This document shows, piece by piece, positions 45,158 to 54,132 of a DNA stretch of 64,000 nucleotides. The notes beneath the pieces are model-generated. The model did not search any database and had not been told where the DNA came from. It saw nothing but the letters and a program-made list of their open reading frames with translations. The DNA lies in the NCBI GenBank assembly GCA_947258405.1, contig CAMYIE010000006.1:1-64000 (forward strand), read 5' to 3'. The first letter of the stretch is position 1. Each line of letters begins with the position of its first letter. The translations under genes and the position numbers were made by a program. Source of the stretch: an uncultured Eudoraea sp. (GTDB lineage: Bacteria; Bacteroidota; Bacteroidia; Flavobacteriales; Flavobacteriaceae).

Positions 45158-46564
45158 TTAAATATGCAGCGGTCTATTCTCTGTAGCCGCCAACGCTGCT
45201 TCTTTAACTGCCTCGGCATATGTAGGGTGGGCATGGCTCATCCTCGCGATATCTTCAGCTGAAGCTCTGAACTCCATAGCAGTTACGGCTTCTGTTATCA
45301 GATCAGCACAACGGGCACCTATCATATGTACTCCAAGCACTTCATCTGTGGTCTTATCAGCAAGGATCTTGACAAAACCATCGATATCCATACTGGCCCG
45401 TGATCTTCCCAAAGCTCGCATCGGAAACTGACCTGATTTATAATCTATCCCCTCTTCTTTAAGCTGCTCCTCGGTTTTTCCTACCGCTGCCACCTCCGGC
45501 CAGGTATAAACCACGCCAGGGATCAGATTATAATCAATATGAGGCTTCTGACCTGCGATCAATTCTGCCACCATTGTACCTTCCTCTTCAGCCTTGTGAG
45601 CGAGCATCGCACCGCGAACTACATCGCCTATGGCATAGATATGATCCACATTGGTCTGTAAATGTTCGTTCACCTCTACCCTGCCCTTCTCATCCAATTT
45701 CACTCCGGCAGCCTCGGCATTTAATCCTTCGGTATATGGCTTTCTGCCAACGGAAACCAAACAGTAGTCGCCCTGGAACTCAACTTCTTTGCCATTTTTA
45801 TCATCTGCTGTGACTTTAACCACATTATTTTTTCTTTCTACCCCCTTGACTTTATGTGAGAGGAAAAATTTCATTTTTTGCTTTTTCAGCACTTTCATCA
45901 ACTCTTTAGATAGCCCTCCATCCATACCAGGAATAATACGATCCAAAAATTCGATCACGGTAACTTCCGCACCCAGTCTTTTGTATACCTGACCGAGTTC
46001 CAGCCCAATTACACCACCACCGATAATGATCATATGTTTTGGGATCTCCTTGAGTTTTAAGGCCTCTGTAGAAGTAATAATTCGTTCCTTGTCTAGAGTG
46101 ATAAAGGGGAGTGATGCCGGTTTAGAGCCCGTAGCTATGATGATATTCTTACCTTCAATAACCTCTGCCTTGCTTCTTCCTTTTTTAATGGATATTTCAT
46201 TGGCGCCCTTAAAACTACCATGGCCTTCATAAACATCGATCTTGTTCTTATCCATCAAGAACTGTATTCCCTTTGTCGTCTGATCGACAACAGCTTGTTT
46301 ACGGGCGATCATTTTTTTGAGGTTTACCTTAACTTCACCAGCAATGTCTATCCCATGTGTCTCAAAATGTTTAACAGCATCCTCATAATGATGACTCGAA
46401 TCTAATAAAGCCTTGGAAGGAATACAGCCCACATTAAGGCAGGTTCCCCCCAGAGTAGAATACTTTTCAACTATCGCTGTTTTCATCCCCAGCTGGGCAC
46501 ATCTGATGGCTGCCACATAACCGCCTGGTCCTGAGCCAACTATCACTACATCGTATTTAGACAT
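45158..46564 (-). CDS. lpdA: dihydrolipoyl dehydrogenase
   Basis: E3 component of 2-oxoacid dehydrogenase complexes; reoxidises dihydrolipoamide with NAD+. FAD-binding GSGPGGY (residues about 10-16), the redox disulfide GGTCLNVGCIPSKALL (C42, C47 region), NAD-binding IGGGVIGLELGQVYKRLG, and the C-terminal HAHPTYAEAVKEAAL with the catalytic His-Glu pair. 468 residues, normal. Preceded by an ATG at 46564. It is not next to E1/E2 genes here, which is common in Flavobacteriaceae. Confidence 0.96.
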   Translation of the reverse strand: MSKYDVVIVGSGPGGYVAAIRCAQLGMKTAIVEKYSTLGGTCLNVGCIPSKALLDSSHHYEDAVKHFETHGIDIAGEVKVNLKKMIARKQAVVDQTTKGIQFLMDKNKIDVYEGHGSFKGANEISIKKGRSKAEVIEGKNIIIATGSKPASLPFITLDKERIITSTEALKLKEIPKHMIIIGGGVIGLELGQVYKRLGAEVTVIEFLDRIIPGMDGGLSKELMKVLKKQKMKFFLSHKVKGVERKNNVVKVTADDKNGKEVEFQGDYCLVSVGRKPYTEGLNAEAAGVKLDEKGRVEVNEHLQTNVDHIYAIGDVVRGAMLAHKAEEEGTMVAELIAGQKPHIDYNLIPGVVYTWPEVAAVGKTEEQLKEEGIDYKSGQFPMRALGRSRASMDIDGFVKILADKTTDEVLGVHMIGARCADLITEAVTAMEFRASAEDIARMSHAHPTYAEAVKEAALAATENRPLHI

Positions 46565-46693
46565 ATGAATTGAGTTTTATTCTATTTCACCTAAGTGACC
46601 GGTCGAAGGCTCAAAAGTACGAATGTTTTATGGTTGTGCCAACGGAAGAAATACGCTCATAATTTAAAACCACTAAGCTAAAAGAGTATCTGA

Positions 46694-47152
46694 TTACAAA
46701 TTTAAAGCGGTGCTAAATTTCACTTCATTAATTACAAAAGAGCTCTGTGTACTACCGATATTGCTTATGGCGGTGAGCTTGCTTACCATAAAGTCGCGAT
46801 AAGCTTCCATATCGCTTACGTGTACCTTTAATATATAATCGTAATCACCGCTGATGTGGTAACATTCTGCGACTTCTTCCAATTCCTTAACTTCTTGCTC
46901 GAACTGAAGGACATTTTTTTCGATATGCTGTACTAGTTTTACATGACATAATACCTGAAATGCTTTTTCTACTTTTTTCTTATCGAGCAGTGCGACATAT
47001 TGCTTGATCACGCCCGTTTTTTCTAGCCTTTTGATCCGCTCGTAGACTGCGGTATTTGATAAACCCAAAGAGTTGGCGTATTCCTTGGTTGTCTTTTTGC
47101 TATCGCGCTGTAGCATTCGCAATAATTGGGCATCGATCGAATCAAATTTCAT
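46694..47152 (-). CDS. Lrp/AsnC family transcriptional regulator
   Basis: A 152-residue regulator: N-terminal winged HTH (DAQLLRMLQRDSKKTTKEYA, then LGLSNTAVYERIKRLEKTGVI) and a C-terminal RAM/ACT-like ligand-binding domain (CHVKLVQHIEKNVLQF to the end). Divergent from a methionine-gamma-lyase-type gene (start 47307) across 154 bp containing two palindromes. Such regulators usually control the neighbouring amino-acid gene and themselves in response to an amino acid; the effector is inferred only. Confidence 0.9.
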   Translation of the reverse strand: MKFDSIDAQLLRMLQRDSKKTTKEYANSLGLSNTAVYERIKRLEKTGVIKQYVALLDKKKVEKAFQVLCHVKLVQHIEKNVLQFEQEVKELEEVAECYHISGDYDYILKVHVSDMEAYRDFMVSKLTAISNIGSTQSSFVINEVKFSTALNL

Positions 47153-47154
47153 AA

Positions 47155-47192
47155 CGAAAAATTTTCGGTTCTTTCCGGCTAAAAAACGGAAA
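47155..47192. promoter_or_regulatory. two palindromes, candidate operator of the Lrp-type regulator
   Basis: CGAAAAATTTTCG (47155-47167) is a perfect 13-bp palindrome, and TTTCCG (47172-47177) with CGGAAA (47187-47192) is a perfect inverted repeat with a 9-nt gap. They immediately follow the regulator start (47152) in the divergent intergenic region and would suit autoregulation. Confidence 0.4.
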
Positions 47193-47306
47193 TTATTAAA
47201 TATTAACTATAATAAAGCCTAAATATAGTTTTATTTCCTATTATTGATAAATATCATTGACATATTTACGGTATAAACCTAATTTTATGGACTAAACTCA
47301 TTTGAA

Positions 47307-48530
47307 ATGAAAAAAAATAGAGCGTCTGATCGTATCCTCGACTTACATAATTTTGGTGAATTTGGAGGTGTGAATCCCTCCATTTCTGATTCCTCCACCT
47401 ACACTTTTTTGTCGGCCAAAACCATGTTCGACACTTTTGAAGGCAATACCGAGGGTTGCTATCTCTACAGCAGACATTCCTCTCCATCTAATCTATATCT
47501 GGGAGAAGCGTTAGCCGCTTTGGAGGGAACAGAATATGCGCATGTTACCGCAAGTGGTATGGGAGCTATTACCGCTGTAATTCTTCAATTGTGTAATTCT
47601 GGTGATCATATTATCAGCAGCAGGACAATCTATGGTGGCACATACGCCTTCCTGAAAAATTTCCTTAAGAACTTTGATATAGAAACCTCTTTCGTAGATA
47701 TCACCAACCTGGAGGCGGTGGCACTGGCAATAGGGCCAAAGACCAAGATGATCTATTGTGAAAGTGTAAGCAATCCGCTTCTCGAAGTGGCAGACATAAA
47801 GGCCCTGTCTAAAATCGCCCGTAAAAGTGGAATCTCATTAGTGGTAGACAATACCTTCACCCCCATGTCTATTGCTCCTGCTAAACTTGGAGCAGATATT
47901 GTGGTACACAGTCTTACCAAGTTTATAAATGGCACAAGCGATTGCGTAGCCGGTGCGGTTTGTGCTTCAAAGGATTTCTGTGTTGATCTGAAAGATGTAA
48001 ATTCAGGGGCTGCAATGCTTTTGGGAAGCACTCTCGACAGTCTTAGAGCTGCCTCCATACTTAAGAATATCCGAACCTTGCACCTTAGGATGATCAAGCA
48101 TAGTGAAAATGCTTTATATCTGGCAAATCGTTTCGAAGAGGATGGTCTTAGGGTGGTTTACCCGGGACTGCCATCACACGCCGGACACGAACTGATGACT
48201 CAACAAATGATCGCTGAATACGGATATGGCGGTATTATGACAATCGATGTAGGATCGCTCGACAATGCGAACAGGTTGATGGAACTGATGCAACATAAAG
48301 ATTTGGGGTACTTGGCGGTCAGTCTTGGATTTTACAAAACACTATTTAGTGCCCCGGGCACTTCCACTTCCTCAGAAATACCCGAAAAGGAGCAGGTTAC
48401 AATGGGCCTTACCGATGGCCTGATCAGGTTTTCTATCGGATTGGATGATGACATTGAACGTACTTATCTAACGATGAAGGCCTGTATGAGAAGATTGGGA
48501 ATCCTTCCAAAAAAGGAGGTGTTGGTTTAA
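47307..48530 (+). CDS. Cys/Met-metabolism PLP enzyme, methionine gamma-lyase-like
   Basis: A 407-residue fold-type I PLP enzyme of the Cys/Met metabolism family. Landmarks: YLYSRHSSPSNLYLGEALAA (phosphate contact), ASGMGAITAVI, VVDNTFTPMSIAPAKLGADI and the Schiff-base lysine in VVHSLTKFINGTSDC. It ends with the FSIGLDDDIE segment of gamma-family enzymes. Divergent from an Lrp-type regulator and followed by an NhaC antiporter after 60 bp. Methionine gamma-lyase is the best fit, though cystathionine lyase or synthase activity cannot be excluded. Confidence 0.88.
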   Translation: MKKNRASDRILDLHNFGEFGGVNPSISDSSTYTFLSAKTMFDTFEGNTEGCYLYSRHSSPSNLYLGEALAALEGTEYAHVTASGMGAITAVILQLCNSGDHIISSRTIYGGTYAFLKNFLKNFDIETSFVDITNLEAVALAIGPKTKMIYCESVSNPLLEVADIKALSKIARKSGISLVVDNTFTPMSIAPAKLGADIVVHSLTKFINGTSDCVAGAVCASKDFCVDLKDVNSGAAMLLGSTLDSLRAASILKNIRTLHLRMIKHSENALYLANRFEEDGLRVVYPGLPSHAGHELMTQQMIAEYGYGGIMTIDVGSLDNANRLMELMQHKDLGYLAVSLGFYKTLFSAPGTSTSSEIPEKEQVTMGLTDGLIRFSIGLDDDIERTYLTMKACMRRLGILPKKEVLV

Positions 48531-48590
48531 GCAGAGGTTGCACAAACCTCTTCAAAGTCGTAATATTACGACTAAACCAATCCAGCGACC

Positions 48591-50078
48591 ATGCCTCAGA
48601 AAAAATCCGGTAAGTTTCGGGAAAACGAGAATATTGTAGAGAACATAGAACTCAATATCTGGGAGGCCTTGATCCCGGTTATTGCATTGGTAGGCATGTT
48701 AGCATACAATGTGCTGGTGTTCAAAGACGATGCCATTGAAGGTTCTAATCAGTTTATTCTGCTATTAGGAGGGGCTGTTGCCGCAGTGGTTGGTTTTTTC
48801 AACAAGGTTTCCTATAAACAAATGCTGGCCGAAGTGGCCGAGAATGTAAAATCTACAACCGGAGCACTGCTGATACTTCTTATGGTTGGAGCCCTGGCAG
48901 GCACCTGGCTCATCAGTGGTATTATCCCTGCCATGATCTATTATGGACTACAAATTTTAAATCCCACAATTTTTCTTGGAGCTTGCGTGGTGATCAGCGC
49001 TATCATATCTATTGCCACAGGCAGTAGCTGGACTACCGCTGCCACTGTGGGCATAGCCCTTGTCGGTATTGGAGATGCACTGGGCATTTCTCTTGGCATG
49101 ACCGCAGGAGCTGTATTGTCTGGAGCCTATTTCGGGGATAAAATGTCGCCTCTAAGCGATACCACCAATCTGGCGCCTGCTATGGCCGGCGGCGAACTCT
49201 TCGGTCATATCCGCTATATGACCTATACCACGATACCTACCATAACGGTAACACTTATTGTATTTATCATAATTGGATTTAACCTGGAAACCGTGGGTAT
49301 TGCAGATACTTCCACCATATTAAATTCGATCGATTCTGCCTTTAATATCAATCCCTGGCTATTTTTTGTACCTCTTGTAGTTATTGGGATGATCATCCGT
49401 AAAACCCCACCGTTGGTTGCCCTGTTAATAGGGACGCTCCTGGGAGGAGTTTTTGCATTGATATTCCAACCAGATGTCGTAGCTAATATTACAGGTGCAA
49501 AGGAGCTTAATTTTGAGACCGGATATAAAGGAATTCTCAATGCTATTACTGTAAAAACTTCAGTACCTACCGATAATCCTGCACTTAACGACCTATTTCA
49601 AGCAAAAGGTATGGCCGGTATGCTTAAGACCATATGGCTGATAGTTTGTGCGATGGTATTTGGAGGCATTATGGATGGAATCGGTGCGCTTTCCAGGATC
49701 ACCAAATCTCTTTTGGGACTGGCAAAGAGTACATTCGGGCTTTTTGCAAGTACAGTGGGCAGCTGTCTGGCACTGAATGTAACCGCTTCAGATCAGTACC
49801 TGGCCATTGTTGTACCTGGAAAAATGTTTGCCAAAGCATATGAGGACCGGGGACTGGCACCTGAAAATCTGAGTCGTACTTTAGAAGATTCTGGTACGGT
49901 AACCTCTGTACTGATACCCTGGAACACCTGTGGCGCATATCATAGTGGTGTGTTGGGGGTTAGCGTGGCAGAATATTTCTTCTACGCGATCTTTAATTGG
50001 CTGAGTCCGATTACCACTTTGTTTTTTGCCGCTATGGGTATCAAGATTAAACAGTTGGCCACTGCTTCGAGCAAATAA
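48591..50078 (+). CDS. nhaC: NhaC family Na+/H+ antiporter
   Basis: A 495-residue membrane protein with 11-12 TM helices of the NhaC type: TGSSWTTAATVGIALVGIG, AYFGDKMSPLSDTTNLAPA with the conserved Asp pair, and LEDSGTVTSVLIPWNTCGAY late in the protein. It follows the methionine-gamma-lyase-like gene by 60 bp on the same strand, probably one transcript, and is followed by a terminator at 50118. The family includes Na+/H+ and malate/lactate-coupled (MleN) antiporters, so the substrate is not fixed by sequence; a role tied to the lyase is possible. Confidence 0.88.
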   Translation: MPQKKSGKFRENENIVENIELNIWEALIPVIALVGMLAYNVLVFKDDAIEGSNQFILLLGGAVAAVVGFFNKVSYKQMLAEVAENVKSTTGALLILLMVGALAGTWLISGIIPAMIYYGLQILNPTIFLGACVVISAIISIATGSSWTTAATVGIALVGIGDALGISLGMTAGAVLSGAYFGDKMSPLSDTTNLAPAMAGGELFGHIRYMTYTTIPTITVTLIVFIIIGFNLETVGIADTSTILNSIDSAFNINPWLFFVPLVVIGMIIRKTPPLVALLIGTLLGGVFALIFQPDVVANITGAKELNFETGYKGILNAITVKTSVPTDNPALNDLFQAKGMAGMLKTIWLIVCAMVFGGIMDGIGALSRITKSLLGLAKSTFGLFASTVGSCLALNVTASDQYLAIVVPGKMFAKAYEDRGLAPENLSRTLEDSGTVTSVLIPWNTCGAYHSGVLGVSVAEYFFYAIFNWLSPITTLFFAAMGIKIKQLATASSK

Positions 50079-50117
50079 TAATGACTTTAAGTTATCTGCG
50101 TTAATTTTGCGCTTTCC

Positions 50118-50145
50118 AATGGGATTTTCCCCATTAAATTTTTTA
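50118..50145 (+). terminator. rho-independent terminator after nhaC
   Basis: AATGGG (50118-50123) and CCCATT (50130-50135) form a 6-bp stem with an ATTTTC loop, followed by AAATTTTTT. It lies 40 bp after the nhaC stop and before tpx. Confidence 0.65.
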
Positions 50146-50211
50146 ATTTCACAGCGAGTAGGTTTCTAATTAGGGACCTTAAAATATTATGAACTATTTA
50201 TTTATAATTCT

Positions 50212-50718
50212 ATGGCAACAGTAACACTAAAAGGCAACGAAATTCACACAAGTGGCGAGTTACCCTCCGTTGGAAGTCTGGCTCGGGAATTCACCTTAAC
50301 ACGAGGGGATTTGTCCTCGTCGAGTTTGGATGATTATAAGGGTAAGAAAATAGTGATGAACATATTTCCCAGTATCGACACAGGAACTTGTGCCCAATCT
50401 GTAAGACAATTCAATACGGAAGCGGCCGAGCTAGATAATACGGTGGTTTTATGTATTTCCCGGGATCTCCCATTTGCTCTGAACAGGTTTTGCGCTGCTG
50501 AAGGCATTGAGAATGTTGAGACACTTTCAGATTTTAAAGATCGTAATTTTGGTAAAGATTATGGACTTGAATTTGTTGATGGGCCTCTACAGGGGTTGCT
50601 ATCTCGGGTCATCATCGCACTGGATCAAAACGGATCGGTGATCCATACAGAACAGGTTCAGGAAACCGTTGAAGAGCCAAATTACAAGGCAGCTTTAGAA
50701 GCACTGATGGATGCCTAG
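50212..50718 (+). CDS. tpx: thiol peroxidase (Tpx)
   Basis: Atypical 2-Cys peroxiredoxin that reduces peroxides. VTLKGNEIHTSGELPSVGS at the N-terminus and the peroxidatic cysteine in FPSIDTGTCAQSVRQFN (about residue 61); the resolving cysteine is in LNRFCAAEGIENVETLSDF (about 95). 168 residues, normal. ATG at 50212. It overlaps dgkA by 8 bp, so the two are co-translated, and starts the cluster tpx-dgkA-ftsK-lolA-lptF-ribB. Confidence 0.94.
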   Translation: MATVTLKGNEIHTSGELPSVGSLAREFTLTRGDLSSSSLDDYKGKKIVMNIFPSIDTGTCAQSVRQFNTEAAELDNTVVLCISRDLPFALNRFCAAEGIENVETLSDFKDRNFGKDYGLEFVDGPLQGLLSRVIIALDQNGSVIHTEQVQETVEEPNYKAALEALMDA

Positions 50719-51076
50719 AAAAAGCTTTGTTCGCAATCGGATACGGGGTATAGGGATTGCTTTCAGAGGTGCCTTTCTCTTGGTTAAGACCGAGAGCAGT
50801 ATCCAGATACAGGTGGTTATTGCGGCGTTGGTTACCGCTGCTGGTTTTTATTTTGAGATTACCGCTATTGAGTGGATACTTCAGATATTGGCTATTGCCC
50901 TGGTCCTCGGTGTGGAAGGCCTCAATACCGCGATAGAAAAAATGTCGGATTATACCCAACCCGAATTCGACGATAAGATTGGTTTTATAAAAGATGTTTC
51001 GGCCGGTGCAGTAATGTGGGTCTCAATGGCGGCAGTTATTGTGGGGTTGATAATATATATACCTAAAATATTTTAG
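50711..51076 (+). CDS. dgkA: diacylglycerol kinase family membrane protein
   Basis: A 121-residue three-TM protein of the DgkA family: a basic N-terminus (RKSFVRNRIRGIGIAFRGAF), TETS-like KTESSIQIQVV with the conserved Glu, and VLGVEGLNTAIEKMSDY with the Glu/Asn/Glu catalytic cluster. Three TM segments at about residues 36-50, 55-72 and 97-118. The enzyme recycles diacylglycerol or undecaprenol (UdpK-type). It overlaps tpx by 8 bp and precedes ftsK by 62 bp. Confidence 0.9.
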   Translation: MPRKSFVRNRIRGIGIAFRGAFLLVKTESSIQIQVVIAALVTAAGFYFEITAIEWILQILAIALVLGVEGLNTAIEKMSDYTQPEFDDKIGFIKDVSAGAVMWVSMAAVIVGLIIYIPKIF

Positions 51077-51138
51077 AGATTACGGGCTTACCGATTGCTT
51101 CCTAAATTCGTAATTTAGCCCCATCGAAGGAACGATTA

Positions 51139-53487
51139 ATGGCAAAAAGGAGAAAAAAGTCCAGATCCACTAAGGGTAAAAAGCTTTCATTCGGATTATC
51201 AAAACAGAATAAGGTTATTCTGGGCAGTCTGCTGGTCTTGCTCAGTATCGCTCTGTTTTTCTCGTTTATTTCCTATTATTTTACATGGCAGGAAGATCAG
51301 AGTCTTTTAACCGAATTTGCCGACCGTAATGCTAAAGCCGAAAATTTGCTCAACAAATTCGGAGCTTCGGTAAGTCATTTTTTTATGTACAGAGGGTTTG
51401 GACTGGCCTCTTTTATTTTTCCGCTTTTGCTTTGTATCACCGGGCTCTATCTTTTCCTGAGTATCGACAAAAAAGGTCTGATCAGCAAATGGATATGGGG
51501 TCTTGTATTTCTCATCTGGACCTCCGTAGCACTGGGCTTTTTCGCCTTTGAACAACCGTTACTTGGAGGCTTGATCGGTTATGAAATGAACGATTTTCTG
51601 CAGGACTATACCGGTAAGATCGGGGTAATGCTTTTACTTCTGTTCGGGCTAACGGTTATCCTGGTTCGGCTCTTCAAACTCACCCCGGAGAACGTTGCAG
51701 CTTTTATAAAGAAGAAACGATCGGGAATTATCAAAGATTTCAAAAGACCTTCCACTGAGGAAGATTCTATCGAACTTATCCCTGAGGAAGAAGAAGCTCC
51801 GGTAATCCTCGATACCTATACACATAAGGAGGATATTCCTCTCCTGGATGAAGAAAAGGTCGGTGCAGCTTCGGAAGGCGAGGCTGATTCCATCGAAATG
51901 GAAGTGGAGGAGCTGGCGGAAGAAAAAGAGGAAACAGATATACTTGCCGATAAACTGGTATCCGATTTTGGAGAGTTCGATCCAACCCTCGAACTGGGCA
52001 GTTATAAATTTCCACATCTCGATCTTTTAGATCCGCATGGATCTACCGGAGGCATCACAATCAACCAGGAGGAACTTGAGGAAAATAAAAATCGGATCGT
52101 TAATACCCTTAAAAACTATAAAATTGGGATTGCCCAGATCAAAGCCACAATCGGACCAACGGTTACACTTTACGAGATCGTACCCGAGGCCGGAGTTAGA
52201 ATCTCTAAGATCAAAAACCTGGAAGATGATATAGCGCTGTCTTTGGCTGCCCTTGGTATCAGGATCATCGCCCCTATCCCTGGAAAAGGCACTATCGGCA
52301 TTGAGGTTCCCAACAAGAATGCCACTATCGTTTCTATGCGCTCTGTGATCGCCTCCTCTAAATTTCAAAAGGCAGAAATGCAATTACCTATTGCTTTCGG
52401 TAAGACCATCAGTAACGAAACTTTTGTAGTAGACCTTGCAAAAATGCCCCATTTATTAATGGCAGGGGCTACAGGTCAGGGGAAATCAGTTGGGCTAAAT
52501 GCGGTTATCACTTCTCTTCTGTATAAGAAACACCCGGCTGAAGTGAAATTCATCCTCGTAGACCCGAAAAAGGTCGAACTAACCCTTTATAACAAGATTG
52601 AACGTCATTTCTTGGCCAAACTACCCGATTCTGCGGAGGCGATTATCACAGACAATACCAAGGTTATCCATACATTGAATTCACTGTGTATTGAGATGGA
52701 TAACCGATATGAACAGCTTAAACTGGCGATGGTCAGGAATATTAAAGAATATAACACGAAATTTAAAGCGCGTAAACTCAATCCTAATGATGGTCATAAA
52801 TTCCTTCCTTATATAGTATTGATCATCGACGAGTTTGCAGATCTGATCATGACGGCTGGAAAGGAAGTTGAAGCCCCGATAGCCAGACTCGCGCAACTCG
52901 CCCGAGCCATTGGGATTCACCTTGTTATTGCCACCCAAAGACCCTCTGTTAATGTCATTACGGGATTGATAAAAGCTAATTTCCCGGCACGTATCGCTTT
53001 TAGAGTAACATCTAAAATAGATTCGAGGACTATTCTCGACCATCAGGGTGCGGATCAGCTTATTGGGCGCGGAGACATGCTTTTTACCCAGGGCAACGAT
53101 ATGACCAGGATCCAGTGTGCCTTTGTCGATACACCTGAGATATCAAAAATTACCGAATATATTGGGTCGCAGCGCGCCTATCCAAGTGCCCACCTGCTTC
53201 CGGAGTATGTTGGAGAAGATTCTGGCACAGGTCTTGATTACGATATATCGGAACGGGATTCTATGTTCAGGGATGCCGCTGAAGTAATCGTAAATGCACA
53301 ACAAGGATCGGCTTCATTGATACAGCGCAAATTGAAACTCGGTTATAACCGGGCGGGCAGGATCATCGACCAGTTAGAGGCTGCGGGGATCGTAGGACCC
53401 TTTGAAGGAAGTAAAGCCCGTCAGGTGCTGGTACCGGACATGTATGCCTTAGATCAATTATTAAAGAACGAAACATCAAAAACATGA
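51139..53487 (+). CDS. ftsK: DNA translocase FtsK
   Basis: Septal DNA pump for chromosome dimer resolution and segregation. Four N-terminal TM helices (about 28-180), an acidic linker (about 200-280, rich in Glu), then the motor domain with Walker A GATGQGKSVGLNAV (about 443), IVLIIDEFADLIM as Walker B, and ATQRPSVNVITG. The C-terminal gamma winged-helix domain ends the protein (RKLKLGYNRAGRIIDQLEAA). 782 residues. It overlaps lolA by 4 bp. Confidence 0.95.
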   Translation: MAKRRKKSRSTKGKKLSFGLSKQNKVILGSLLVLLSIALFFSFISYYFTWQEDQSLLTEFADRNAKAENLLNKFGASVSHFFMYRGFGLASFIFPLLLCITGLYLFLSIDKKGLISKWIWGLVFLIWTSVALGFFAFEQPLLGGLIGYEMNDFLQDYTGKIGVMLLLLFGLTVILVRLFKLTPENVAAFIKKKRSGIIKDFKRPSTEEDSIELIPEEEEAPVILDTYTHKEDIPLLDEEKVGAASEGEADSIEMEVEELAEEKEETDILADKLVSDFGEFDPTLELGSYKFPHLDLLDPHGSTGGITINQEELEENKNRIVNTLKNYKIGIAQIKATIGPTVTLYEIVPEAGVRISKIKNLEDDIALSLAALGIRIIAPIPGKGTIGIEVPNKNATIVSMRSVIASSKFQKAEMQLPIAFGKTISNETFVVDLAKMPHLLMAGATGQGKSVGLNAVITSLLYKKHPAEVKFILVDPKKVELTLYNKIERHFLAKLPDSAEAIITDNTKVIHTLNSLCIEMDNRYEQLKLAMVRNIKEYNTKFKARKLNPNDGHKFLPYIVLIIDEFADLIMTAGKEVEAPIARLAQLARAIGIHLVIATQRPSVNVITGLIKANFPARIAFRVTSKIDSRTILDHQGADQLIGRGDMLFTQGNDMTRIQCAFVDTPEISKITEYIGSQRAYPSAHLLPEYVGEDSGTGLDYDISERDSMFRDAAEVIVNAQQGSASLIQRKLKLGYNRAGRIIDQLEAAGIVGPFEGSKARQVLVPDMYALDQLLKNETSKT

Positions 53488-54128
53488 AAAATATTATCTC
53501 CTCAATGCTAATTTTACTCTGTTCCACTGCATTAATGGCGCAGGATTCCGATAAGGCCAGAGCACTTCTGGAGGAAGTATATAGCAAAGTAAAAAGCTAT
53601 GAGAATATTGAAGTGGATTTTAAGTACTCCCTTCAAAATACCGAGGCTGATATCAATCAGGAGACTCGTGGCGATGTTACCCTGGCCGGCGATAAGTACT
53701 TATTCAATTATCTGGGGTCCCAGCAATTATATGACGGCAAGAAAGTCTATACTATCGTTCCGGAAAATGAAGAGGTAACCATTGAAGATCGATCAGAAGA
53801 AGACAATACGGTTACACCTTCAAAAATGTTGACATTCTACCGCGAAGGGCATCGCTACCAATGGGATATTCTTCAGGATGTTCAGGGTCGAAAAGTACAA
53901 TTTGTAAAGCTGATCCCAATAGATACAAACTCAGAGATCGCTTCCATTTTATTGGGAATAGATGTCGAAACCCGGCATATCTATAAATTAATCGAAACTG
54001 GAAAGAACGGAACGAAGACCACCATCACTGTTAATTCTTTTAAAACTAATCAGCCGATCTCGGAAACCTTATTTACTTTTGATGAGGCAAAGTACCAAGA
54101 TGCCGGGTACTATATCATCAGAAATTAG
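53484..54128 (+). CDS. lolA: LolA-like outer-membrane lipoprotein carrier
   Basis: A 214-residue periplasmic protein with signal peptide KNIISSMLILLCSTALMAQ and the LolA-type open beta-barrel pattern: VDFKYSLQNTEADINQETRG, DVTLAGDKYLF, and TITVNSFKTNQPISETLFTFD at the end. The position between ftsK and lptF is usual in Flavobacteriaceae. It carries lipoproteins from the inner to the outer membrane. ATG at 53484 overlaps the ftsK stop by 4 bp. Confidence 0.88.
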   Translation: MKNIISSMLILLCSTALMAQDSDKARALLEEVYSKVKSYENIEVDFKYSLQNTEADINQETRGDVTLAGDKYLFNYLGSQQLYDGKKVYTIVPENEEVTIEDRSEEDNTVTPSKMLTFYREGHRYQWDILQDVQGRKVQFVKLIPIDTNSEIASILLGIDVETRHIYKLIETGKNGTKTTITVNSFKTNQPISETLFTFDEAKYQDAGYYIIRN

Positions 54129-54132
54129 AGCA

